A stretch of DNA of 64,000 nt from Allomyces macrogynus ATCC 38327 (Eukaryota; Blastocladiomycota; Blastocladiomycetes; Blastocladiales; Blastocladiaceae). Under the pieces are notes generated by a model. The model worked only from the letters and a program-made list of their open reading frames with translations, did not search any database and had not been told where the DNA came from. A program made the translations under genes and the position numbers. This document shows positions 54,768-64,000 of the stretch, in pieces. The DNA is taken from positions 580,164 through 644,163 of the forward strand of contig GG745358.1 in the NCBI GenBank assembly GCA_000151295.1, given 5' to 3'. Positions within the stretch are counted from its first letter, which is position 1; each line of letters starts with the position of its first letter.

Positions 54768-57446
54768 ATGTATCCCTACTCATCCACGGCCGCGCCCGGC
54801 GCTCCCGCCGCCCCCACCACCGGCGCACCGCCCATTGCCGTCACCGCTGCCGCCGCGCGCTTCCCGCTCGCGCTCCCACCGCACCTTGCACACCACTACT
54901 ACTCGGCCTACGGCGTACCGTCGGATCGCGCGAGTTCCGCACCTCTCCCGCAGCCGCCAAACGCCGCGCACGCACTGGCACCGCTTTTTCCGGCGCGGTG
55001 GTACGTCTCGCGGTTCTCGGTCGCGCAGTACGCGGCTCAATACGCTGCGCTGCATGCACCGACGTTGGCGTCAGCGTCCCCTTCGGCGTCAGCGTCCGCT
55101 TTGGCGTCGTACCCGCCGGCCGCCGCAGCATCGGCTGCAGTAGCGGCTGCACGCGATGCCGGTGCGCGTGTGCCGGCGAGCGCGTGCGAGTTCCGCGGTG
55201 GGCAGAGCGCGGTACCGGCGAGCGCGTACGAACTTCGAGGGGGCCAGACCGCGGTGCCAGCGAGCGCCTACACGCTCCGCGGCAGCTGCAAGGCCGTGCC
55301 TCCGGTCCGTGTTGCCGAGCCGAGCGCGACCGCGCCGCGTGCCGCGCCGCCAACAAGTACGGCCGCGTTCCGCAGCGCCCAAGGCCATGACACGGCTCCC
55401 GCGAGCGCCTACCAGCTCCGCGGCAACCAGACTGTGCCGGCTGCCCGCGTCTCCGAATCTCGACGTAACGGCGCCGTGCCGCCCGCGAATGTCGACGCTT
55501 CACGCCGCAGCCAATGTCATGACGCGATTTCCGCCAGCGCCTACGAGCTGCTCGGCAGTGTCGCCGCCGCCGCGCCGTCACTCTTGACCACCTCCTCCAC
55601 CCTCCCACCCGCGTCCCCCACATCGACCTACTTCCACCACTGCCCGACGACGCCGGCAAACCCGTCCCTGCATCACCGGACCACGTCGGCCGTGCTGCCG
55701 CCACACGTGCCCGGCTCAATCGCTGCGCCCGTCACGACTGTCGAGGCACCGGCACCACTACCACCTCGGCGCGGACGCGGTCGGCCGCGGAAGTATCCGG
55801 AAGCGCCGTCCGTGCCGCCCGCAAATCTGGAGGTACCAGCACCGCCACGGCGCGGACCTGGCCGGCCACGAAAGTATCTGCCAGCGCCGGTGCCGCCCGT
55901 GGCGCCCACGAGTTCGAGATCGGCGGCACCGGAACCGCCGCGGCGAGGGCCCGGCCGGCCTCGGAAAACGCCCGTCGCACCGACGAGTGCGCGTGCGGAT
56001 TCGGGGTTTGTGGTTGACGCGACTCCGCCGGCACCGGCGCGCAACGACGCGGCAGTGGAGGCGGCATTGATCACGTCGGCGCCGATTGCAGGTCCACATG
56101 GCGTGACGACTGTGCCCATCGCCGTACCCAACCCGATCGGGTCGGCTACCGCGGGAGCGCCGACCGGCACGACTACTGCCCTGCTCCCGCTCGTGCCCGA
56201 GCCCGATCACGAGCCCGATCTGGTGGACGCGGTCGAGCCACCCGCACCGGTGCCGGCACCGCGCGTCTTGGCGCTCGCCGCGCTCGACGCCCTCGCAACG
56301 GCCAGTTTCATGAACCTGGCGCCCGCTTACGTCGGCCCCCTGGTCCCTTCACCACACGTTCCAGCTCCCGCTCCCATCACCAGCGCCACCGACGCGCCAT
56401 CACCACCCACCACCTCCACCTCCCGCCCCGGCCGGTACCCCCGCCTGCCGCCCGACCCGCACGCGCTGCCCAAAAAACCGACGCGTCCGCGGACCGCCTA
56501 CATGTACTACTGCCAAGCCGAGCGCGCGCGCGTCACGGCCGCGCTCGAGCGCGACATGTACAGTGTCCCGCAACGGCCCGTGTTTGCCGCGGTGACACGC
56601 GCGCTGGGTGAAGCCTATCGCGAACTCGGGTTTGTCGAGCGGCACCCATACGAGATGCAGGCGGAGGCGGATAAACGGCGGTATATGGCGGAGATGGACA
56701 CGTGGTTGGAGGAGGCGCGGAAGCGGCGCGGGGAGGAGGGGGTGAGGGAAGCCATGGAGAAACCGCCGCCCAAGACGAGGAAGCGGAGGGAGACGGGTGT
56801 GAGTGCGACCGGGTCGGCGAGGGTGCCGCTGATGGCGCCAAGTGCGGGGTTGCCAACGGTGCACGAGGTGCCGAGGCCGCCGGCGCGGGTGCGGCCGCCG
56901 TTGCCGCCGCTGCGCCGCGTGTACGATGAGATCGAGAGTGAGACCTACGAGAGTGACGAGAGAGATGACGAGAGCGACGAGAGCGAGAGTGAAGCGAAAT
57001 CCGACGAGGAGGAGATGCCTCCGCCGCCGCTGCCCGTCAAGCGCGATCGCGGCCGTCCGCGCAAGAACCCGCCGTCGACGACGATGAGGGCTGGTCCGCC
57101 CATCACGCGTCGCACGCGCAAGAAGCGGCGTTTGTTGGCCTATAACGTCTACTTTTCGACGGTGCGGCCGGGCATGCGCGAGTCTCTCCCCGCACGCGCC
57201 CGCCAAGGAGATTCACCGCATGATTGGGCTCAAGTGAATTCACCTGCCGAACGCTGAGCGGAGCGGTTCGAGGAACTCGCGATTGAGCGTCACGAGACCG
57301 CGATGCGCGCAGCCGCGGGCGGTGCTGACGAGGACAACGAAGGGCTCGACGGAATCCCGGTGTCGCCGGCGCGCGGAGGCCGTGCCTCTGCTCGGAGCTT
57401 GGCCATAACATGGCCGGAGTCGATCATTCCTACCACCACCTGTTGA
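54768..57446 (+). CDS. AT-hook and HMG-box chromatin protein with a damaged second HMG box
   Basis: The start is the ATG at 54768 (MYPYSSTAAP). Residues ~135-265 hold at least five degenerate copies of a VPASAYELRGG-type repeat. Three AT-hooks follow (GRGRPRK near 55773; GPGRPRK near 55856 and 55952), and a fourth, DRGRPRKNP, lies near 57045; these would bind the minor groove of AT-rich DNA. An HMG box spans about residues 566-650 (KKPTRPRTAYMYYCQAERAR, then LGEAYRELGFVERHPYEMQA). A second box starts near 57117 (RLLAYNVYFSTVRPGMRESL). Around 57195-57260 its reading moves to another frame (KEIHRMIGLK, then a TGA), and it returns to the original frame as RFEELAIERHETAM, ending at TGA 57444-57446. 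Read strictly, the protein stops at 57257. The likely role is nuclear DNA bending or architecture. Confidence 0.78.
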
Positions 57447-57529
57447 TCGACAACCAGTGTGCCGGGAGCCACCTCCAACTCGCCGTCTAGCCGTCCGTCG
57501 GGCCCGGAACCGAGACGGGTCTGCGCACG

Positions 57530-59009
57530 ATGACCAGCCGCGGTTACAATAAGCGGCAGACGATCAACGTGCCGCCCGTCTACAAGCGCACGACGCGCGC
57601 GAATTCGTTGCTCGGGTCCGGTTTGCACCATGCTGCCACGACGCACGCAACCACGTCCGTGCCGATATCGACCGCCACGTGTGCGTGTGCCGCGCCGCAT
57701 CCCGCTGCGTGGGCGTACACGCGCAATGACCGCGGTGCGGACTTGCCGACGCCGTTTGATGCAGGCAAGAAGGGGGTGCTCACACCGTGGGCTCCCGTCG
57801 GGCGCCCGCCCGTGCTGCATGGCGTGCCGGTGTGGCAAACGCCGATGCTCGCTGCGGAAGCGGGTGGGGCCGAGTGGGATGCGGGCGTCGGGCGTCGGGC
57901 TCGGTTCGACGGCGTTGACGCATTTGCCGGCGGAGGCCGGAGTCACGCATCCGCCGGCGTATGGGATCGTCATGGACCAGGACGACGACAAGTACGTGTA
58001 CCCGGACGAGTTTGGGTTCGACGTGCCGCTCGCGCTCGGTGGGACCGAGATTGAGATACTCGCGTCGCCCACGCACGCCGCGGCTGGCACCGGCTTCACT
58101 ATGCCTGTGGACATCGAGTCGCCCGGGTCGTTCCTGCGTCACATGGCGCTCGACGCGCCGCCCCCGCCCTCACCGCCGCCGGCGCTCCACTCGATGCCGA
58201 TTCCCCCGCCCTTCTCGTTTGCCGCGCACGTGCGCATGGTATCGGACGTGAGCGTAGCGATGAGCGACATGTCGAGCACCGCGTCGCCGTTTGAAATGCA
58301 CTCGCGCATGGCATCGGCCACGAGCGACGTGTCGATGCGGTCGCGCACGGCGTCGGTCGTGAGCGACGCGTCGACCTCGCGCTCGGCGTCGCCGATTGCC
58401 GATGTGCCCGCGGGACTGCGGTGCGATTCGCCGCTCGCGCTCGCGTGGGCGGCCGAGGGCGAGAATGCCGTGGCGATGGCACTTGGGGACACGGACGCAA
58501 CGGCGGCGGCCGCGTCGGGGATTGCGAAGGCGGTTTTGGATGTTTTGGATGCGTGCGATTGGGCACGGAGTAAACCGGACGCGCGGGGTGCAGATGATGT
58601 CGAATCCGACGAGGAGTTAGACTCGGAGTCGGGCGCGGAGTCGGACGCAGAGTCAGACAACGAAAATGACCACGAGGACGAGCATGACGACGACCAAAAC
58701 GGTGACGAGGACGACAACCAGGGCGAGGACGGCGACGACCGGGATGGCGACCAAGTCGACGGCGAGAACGACATCGAGAATGCGCGGTCCGCCGCCGCCG
58801 CCGTCCCGCCACCGCGCCAGGTCCAGTTTGCCGTGTCGCCAGCGCCGTCGCTGACGCGCACGCCGCTCCTCGAGACCAACGACGCGCCATTCTCGTGGCC
58901 GGAATCGCGTCCCGCTGTCGCGCCCGAGGCAGCCGGCGCCATGAGCGCGGTCGTGCGCAAGGCGATGGCGGACCGGTGTGCGTACAAGGTCGCGGCTGGC
59001 GCGAATTGA
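57530..59009 (+). CDS. Hypothetical protein with acidic Asp/Glu-rich region, split by a 7-bp duplication
   Basis: The first frame starts at ATG 57530 (MTSRGYNKRQTINVPPVYKR) and runs to about 57889. The second frame carries on (ALTHLPAEAGVTHPPAYGIV, then YPDEFGFDVPLALGGTEIEI) to the TGA at 59007-59009. The +1 shift falls exactly at a tandem 7-bp repeat, GGGCGTC, at 57883-57889 and 57890-57896; removal of one unit restores a single frame of about 490 residues. The centre is Ser-rich with repeated SDVSM/SDAST-like units. Residues from about 58590 are almost all Asp/Glu/Asn/Ser, and the last 60 residues are mixed. No family is recognised. Confidence 0.6.
57883..57896 (+). repeat. Tandem 7-bp duplication (GGGCGTC x2) causing a frameshift
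   Basis: Two adjacent identical heptamers at the exact place where coding switches frame in the host gene. Seven extra bases account for the +1 shift. Confidence 0.8.
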
Positions 59010-59896
59010 GGGTGCGGAAGGAATGGAGGGGACTGACGGGACTGACATGACCGCACATGCGCGATGCCCAACGGCGTTGGCGCGGCGGAGGTGAACGGAC
59101 TCGATTCGGATCAGGGTGGAGAGTATAGTCGTGGAGGAGGATGATTGCACAGTATGATATCTCGCATGTCTACGAAATGAAATCCGGTTTGGTTTGTGGA
59201 GATGGTTCGTGCTGATTGTGCCAAGAAGTGCTGGTGCCGACTAAACTCTGCTTCGGCCGACCAACCAACCAAACGACCGACCCGCCGGCTCGGAGCGTGG
59301 AGCGAGACCAAGCGAGAGACGCTCTGCAGTGCTGCGGACGCCTCGAAACCAATCACGGCCAACATGTCCTCTCCACCTGGTTCTTCCGCAGCACGGCATG
59401 GCAGGGCACGACGCAACCGTACGTACGTCCGCTGCGACCACGGGCCAACTTTGTGCGAGTTTGTCTTCCCCCCGTTCTCGTTCCGTCCGTGTTGTATGGA
59501 CGGCCGGCCGGCCGGGTAAACATCCTCTCGTCACACATGCTTCACTGATGCCGGGTCGCAGCCTACCGACGCCGCGCTGCGGACCGCTTCTCACACGTCA
59601 AGCTTGCTGCTCAGCAGTCGCGCACGCGACATGCGCCTCGCTCTCACTTGACTCGATGCTGCGCCGGTGCCAGAATCGGTTTGCTTGGACGTGACGGCGC
59701 TCTGCACACGTCCAGGCGCGCGTCGCGTCGGATCGGCGGACCGCGCACGACCACCGGCGCGCGGTCATTTGGCCGTAGCGAGTTGGTACATCTGCCGGCG
59801 TGAGTATAAAAGCGCGCGTCGTTCCGCCCCGACCCGGCCTTTGTCAACCAAGACATCAAACCAAGCTACCAAGCAACCCATACCATCACCATCAAG
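59010..59896. other. Intergenic region upstream of the small secreted protein
   Basis: No gene is seen. A TATA box lies near its end at 59805-59811. Confidence 0.5.
59805..59811 (+). promoter_or_regulatory. TATA box of the small secreted protein gene
   Basis: TATAAAA lies 86 bp upstream of the ATG, in the same GTATAAAAGC context as one of the ene-reductase promoters (39766-39772). Confidence 0.7.
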
Positions 59897-60331
59897 ATGC
59901 TCACCGTCCAGCACGCCCTCGTCCTCGCGCTCGTCGCGGTCCTCGCTATCGCCGCCGCGTCGGCCACGCCTGTCCCGAACGGCCAGAATCCCGGCCCGTT
60001 CCCGCCCAACGACCCGCTCGTCACCATGTACTGGGCCTCGGCGCCTGCCGGCCCGACGACGGTCCAAGTGTTTGGCGACTACCAGTCGGTGATCAAGGAG
60101 TGTCGCGGTCTCGAGGGCCGTACCGACGGGTTCGTCTACCTGCAGACGCAGCCGCCCTACGCGAACGACGGGCGCGATGCGTGGAAGGTCCGGCTCTACC
60201 GCGACTGGGGCTGCACGGGCGCGCCGGTCGCCGAGATTTCGACGTACCACGGCAAGGGCACGGCCTACCCGGACCCGGCCAACCCCAAGGTCCCGCTCGT
60301 CGTCAAGTCGATTAAGTTTGTGCCGGCGTAA
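59897..60331 (+). CDS. Small secreted protein (144 aa), unknown family
   Basis: The single exon starts at ATG 59897 after an A/C-rich leader. Residues 1-23 are a strong signal peptide (LTVQHALVLALVAVLAIAAA, then SATP). The mature part of about 120 residues contains only two obvious cysteines (KECRGLEG and DWGCTGAP), compatible with one disulphide. It has beta-strand-like segments (TTVQVFGDYQSV, GFVYLQTQ, WKVRLYRDWG, VAEISTYHGKG, VVKSIKFVPA). A strong TATA promoter suggests high or regulated expression. It could be a small beta-sandwich wall or extracellular protein. I do not recognise the family. Confidence 0.8.
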   Translation: MLTVQHALVLALVAVLAIAAASATPVPNGQNPGPFPPNDPLVTMYWASAPAGPTTVQVFGDYQSVIKECRGLEGRTDGFVYLQTQPPYANDGRDAWKVRLYRDWGCTGAPVAEISTYHGKGTAYPDPANPKVPLVVKSIKFVPA

Positions 60332-63179
60332 AGCTGTGGGCGTCGTTTGTCGTAGGAGGCGAGCCGCGGTCGGTCGTGTTATGAGTGCATCGCGCGCTGA
60401 GCGTGATCGCTGGCGCGGTCGATTTGCTGTTCGTTCCACCAAGTTCATACCACCACGGCTGCGACCGAGCGTGCTCGCGCTTGCATTCGCGGCCAGCCGG
60501 GTTTCTGCTATTGTTGTCGCTGTTTGTTGGAAAGCCGAACCAAGTTTTGAACGTGTAAATAAGAAGCGAGTTTTGTCCACGATCATCTCGTGTTTGCTCA
60601 GCACTGGTAATTAGTTCTACCCATGCATTCTGCGTCATGAAGATGTGAGGATATGGCGGCCGCTCGCCAAGGATTGATGGGACGCACGGACAGGCTGCAG
60701 GGTGGAGAAGCTTCGAATCACATTGAGGGCTCATTGTGAAGTCCTTGGGTGGCGGACGGCTGGTAGTCGGCGATTGGTGAAGGACGCGGAGGTGATGAGC
60801 AGCTTGACGAACAGAACAACACAGCATACATGACCGCAACCAGCTGGACGCACCGCTGAACCGATGTGACAGCAAATTCTCTCGATGGTTGACACACCAG
60901 CTCTGTGCTGATTCGCGGGTTCGGCATCAACGCCGCAACGATAAAATGCTCTTTAGTCTGGTAGGCATGGAATGACGATTGATCGACACACACAATAACT
61001 AGCACACACACACACCACGAGAGTATCCTAGCCCCTTTCTGTCATTTTCAAGCTGCAGACCTGGTAGCTCGACGCCGACCTTCGTCGGCCGTGGGCGTTG
61101 TTCAGATTTTCGACTCGCTCGAGGGTCGCAGAGGCCTTCCGCTTGCGGATGCGGCCGACGTTTCGAGTTGGTGTTGGGGAAGACGGAGAACTCGGAGAAC
61201 TGCACACCTGAGCTGCGCTCTGACTGCCCTTTGTTGTCTTGCTCTGACATGGTTCAGCGAGGCATGAGCGCCACGGCCGGCCGCGTGCACGACGATGGGC
61301 GTGTGGAGACCAGTTCCCCTGGTGGAGACGCGTTGGTCGCGTCGCGAGACAGGCGACCGGATCACACGTGCACCACGCGGCCAGCACGCCGACGCCGCAA
61401 CGCGGGCCGGACGAGCCGACGACCGTGTGTGACCGGATCGACCGCGACCAGCCGCACGACGGCCGTGTCGCACCACGGTCATGCCCGGTCGTGCTGACCC
61501 TCGACCGCAACCGCCGCTCCCTCGGCACGCGGCACACGCTCATGGTTGCGGCATTTGTCGACCGTCGACTGCACGCGTGCCAGCCAGCTCAGAGAGTCCG
61601 ACCGGCCCTCGACCCCACCACCGCACCGCCAACGAGATGCGGACGCCGACGACGTGGCACGCGACGTGGATGCTGGCGGAGCTTCAGCGGCGCAGCCCTG
61701 GCATCGCCCGACCAGTCGGGCCCTGCCCTCTTTCCTCCGACCACATGCTGCAATCGCATGCTGCAATCGCATGCCGCAATCCTGCGCCGCGACTCATCGC
61801 TGCACGACCGACGTGGTGCACGACGGGCCTGGAACCGTTCTCGCGTCGGTTCGATGATCAGATTCCACGAGTCCCTCGGGGTCTTGGCAGAAAAGTGGAC
61901 CCACGCGCCAGTTCATCGACTCTGCAGGATGTGTTTAGCTCGCGGCCGGCGTGTGTACTCCGCACAGGCATGGGCCGCTGAGCTGGCCGTACGCCGCGCC
62001 GTGGCACGCAGCACACCACTTGGCGTCCAGTTCTCTTGACTGAGGGGACCGTTGCGGCCATGGACGGCTGGGCGGCGTCCGTGACACCATCGTTGCTGAT
62101 CGTCTTGGCTTACGCTTCCGCGCAGCCGCAGGCACCGGCGCCCGCTCCACCTTCGACGATGGACGACGCGATATTCGACGGTGGGGCCGTGCGAGAGTCT
62201 CGTACGCCGCGGTGCACCTCACCCGATGGCCGGCCGAGGTTTAACTCCTGGGCAACGGTACAACCGCACCGGTGATCTCTTCACGACGTGCACCACGGCC
62301 GGCACGATGGTGACGCCGGGGCGGTCGGCTCTCCATGGTGTTCTCGGCCGTGACAACGTGGTCCCTGCCCGGGACGTTGCACTGCGGCATCGTCGGCGCG
62401 TTGGCGGCGGCGGCGTGGCAACAGAAACAATCGAGTGGCGTGCGCGGCATGCCGTGGCGTTGAACGTCACGGCCAATTTGCGGCGCACGATGAAGAGATT
62501 CTCACTGGGTTTTTGTGGCCGTCATTTGGCCTCGCTTTTGGCGCGTGGATGCGCTGTACTGGTTTGACGCTGGCCCAAGTTACCGTAAATACGTGGCCAC
62601 CAACAGCCGCACCACCACGCCGAGCAACCAACCACGAAACGCTCTCTCCTCCACCATTCCAACGACTCCAACCGAATCCGGCTTGTTGTGCCGACGACGA
62701 CAACGCGGCCCAGCACCACGACCGACCGACCAACCAGCGCGCGCATCGCCCGGGCCCCCTCTTGCACTCGATACCCGCCCCCGCCGCGCTGCCGATCGAC
62801 CGGCCTTGCGTGTCCGCCCCCAGCTCGCCTACGGCATTGTCCGACTTCTTGCTCTCGAGTCGGTCACACCGCGCCGCCGAATCCATCCTCGTCGGCGCCG
62901 CGCCTGGTCGCGTGCCGCATTTTGTGTGTCCGCCTCGCGCGCGAACGCCGAACGTCGCGCATCTCGCGCCGCTGGACCCAGTGCGCGCACCGCCCCTGCC
63001 CCGCCAGCCGACCCACCTCCCCCAGCTGTCCGCGCGCCAGGCACGCCCGGCTGGCCAACGCTTGCCCGGGCCTACAATAGGCGGCCGCTGCCTCCACCTC
63101 CAACAGCGGTCCTCTCCTCTCTCACCCTTCCGGCCGCTCCACGCAACCCTCGCCCGCCCAACTCAACACGATCACCATC
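60332..63179. other. Gene-poor region with eroded coding-like and repeat sequence
   Basis: I find no defensible gene in 2.85 kb. A (CA)n run lies near 61003-61016 and a 3 x 13-bp repeat at 61744-61782. GTGCAC-centred motifs recur at about 61288, 61370, 61817, 62213 and 62290. A few coding-like frames (for example 62067-62227, RARVSYAAVHLTRW) are short and lead nowhere. Confidence 0.45.
61744..61782 (+). repeat. Three tandem copies of a 13-bp unit (CATGCTGCAATCG)
   Basis: Two perfect copies followed by a third with two changes (CATGCCGCAATCC). A local minisatellite of unknown meaning. Confidence 0.85.
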
Positions 63180-63443
63180 ATGGCGGCCCCGACCACATCG
63201 AGCGTGCAGGCCATGGTGCGCGTGCGCCCGCTCAACTCGCGCGAGATCCGCGGCAATGCCGCCGAGTGCCTGACGCTGCTCGAGCACGACAACCAAATCG
63301 TGATCGGGTCCGACCGGTCGTTCACGTTCGACCGCGTGTTCCCTGCCGAAGCCCCGCAGCGATGCCTCTACGACGAGGCGATCGCACCGCTCACGGCCAA
63401 GTTTCTCGAGGGGTTCAATGTCACTATTTTGGCCTATGGTCAG
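63180..63443 (+). CDS. Kinesin motor protein, first exon only (kinesin-4-like), 3' partial
   Basis: The start ATG at 63180 opens 88 codons of an N-terminal motor domain: VQAMVRVRPLNSREIRGNA, then QIVIGSDRSFTFDRVFPAEA, ALYDEAIAPL-like sequence, and KFLEGFNVTILAYGQ. The exon stops exactly before the P-loop TGSGKT, at CAG|GTGCGT. The IGSDRxFTFDxVF pattern and the N-terminal position of the motor recall the KIF4/KIF21/KIF27 (kinesin-4) group. No P-loop codons appear in the remaining 557 bases, so the next exon lies outside the window. Microtubule plus-end motor activity is inferred from the family. Confidence 0.85.
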
Positions 63444-64000
63444 GTGCGTTTTGTCCTCCTCTGTTGATGGTTGTTGATGGTGGGGCCGGGTCCCGCCGCG
63501 CTTGCGTGTGCTGTGAGTGTTGACGCTGCACGCTGCTGGGTCGATGCTCTGCTGGTGGTGGTGCTGGTGGTGGTGCGCTTTGGAGGCTTCGCGAAGTGTT
63601 GGTCGATTGCCGCTTGCGCAACCACGCGCGAATTTCGGCGAACCACGTCCATGATCCATGGGCATGCTTTGGGCGTCGTGGTTGGCATGAGCGATGAGTG
63701 GGACTGGGGCCAGTCCCCGCTTGCCGCGTGCACGGTGGGCACGGTGCACCCATGCGTGCGTTGGCATCACCTTCGTTCCTTTTGCCGCGACGCGTGTTGT
63801 GCCGCTACCGCTTGCCACGTCGCACGACCAACTGAACGAACCCAGCTTGCCGGTCCGGCGCACCAGCCTTCTGTCCGCTCGCCCCCCACCGTCCGCTCGG
63901 ACCCCCACCGACCGTGCCGCCGACCCCAGCCCGCGGTCGAAGAAGGGGGAGATCGCGGTCGCGAAATTGTGCATTATCGTGCCGCGCGAGCTGAACTGAC
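63444..64000. other. Intron of the kinesin gene, at least 557 nt
   Basis: Starts with a consensus GTGCGT donor. No sequence encoding TGSGKT is present on the plus strand. If this is one intron it is several times longer than any other in the window. Confidence 0.5.

Noticed and set aside
62435..63523. 362-codon plus-strand ORF overlapping the kinesin start
   Set aside because: Pro/Arg/Ala-rich reading in the wrong frame; the kinesin motor motifs define the true frame from 63180.

Overview
The window is nuclear DNA from a GC-rich, intron-containing eukaryote, most likely a zoosporic fungus. Blastocladiomycota (Allomyces or Catenaria-like) is my best guess, inferred from content and not proven. 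The reasons are third-position GC bias in every convincing gene, many short introns (about 60-120 nt, almost all GT-AG), the fungal-type gene SIP5, and an intraflagellar-transport gene (IFT56/TTC26), which implies flagellated cells. Two runs of N mark assembly gaps (24106-24205 and 52434-52594).

Layout. 1-6 kb: a 5'-truncated low-complexity protein, then TRAPP subunit TRS31, the mitochondrial ribosomal protein MRPS33 (convergent with TRS31) and a cis-prenyltransferase (dehydrodolichyl diphosphate synthase). 6-14 kb: two paralogous F-box proteins on the minus strand, separated by eroded coding-like DNA; they share a 144-nt tract with a single mismatch. 14.6-17.9 kb: the peroxisomal AAA-ATPase PEX6, whose frame changes inside the D1 domain. 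18-24 kb: a cysteine-rich, probably GPI-anchored secreted protein, a divergent orphan seven-helix membrane protein, then gene-poor DNA with the first gap. 25-27.7 kb: an unusual U-box, FHA, SAM-like, CUE-like, poly-Q protein.

27.8-39.7 kb is the most remarkable part. Two 2770-bp arms that appear identical (27762-30531 and 34108-36877) form an inverted repeat around a 3576-bp spacer. Each arm carries an intact gene for a class III (YqjM-like) Old Yellow Enzyme ene-reductase. Two decayed copies of this family lie in the spacer, a third lies beyond the right arm, and an intact, intron-containing paralogue closes the cluster. One of the decayed copies is split by a 521-bp insertion with TGTGG...CCACA ends and a 4-bp ACGT duplication, which looks like a solo LTR.

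40-50.5 kb: IFT56, a seven-exon secreted subtilisin-like protease with an intact catalytic triad, a hypothetical acidic/proline-rich protein, an L-type (VIP36/ERGIC-53-like) cargo lectin, and an F-box protein with a frame break. 52-60 kb: a SIP5-like RING protein, an AT-hook/HMG-box chromatin protein, a hypothetical acidic protein broken by a 7-bp tandem duplication, and a small secreted protein. 60-63 kb is gene-poor. The first exon of a kinesin-4-like motor closes the window.

No operon-like logic links the genes. They are ordinary housekeeping, secretory, peroxisomal and flagellar genes plus a rapidly evolving ene-reductase cluster. Several genes show single frame breaks (PEX6, the FHA gene, the F-box gene at 49 kb, the HMG gene, the hypothetical at 57.5 kb and the GPI protein). 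Some of these may be consensus errors in the assembly, so the break positions are recorded.
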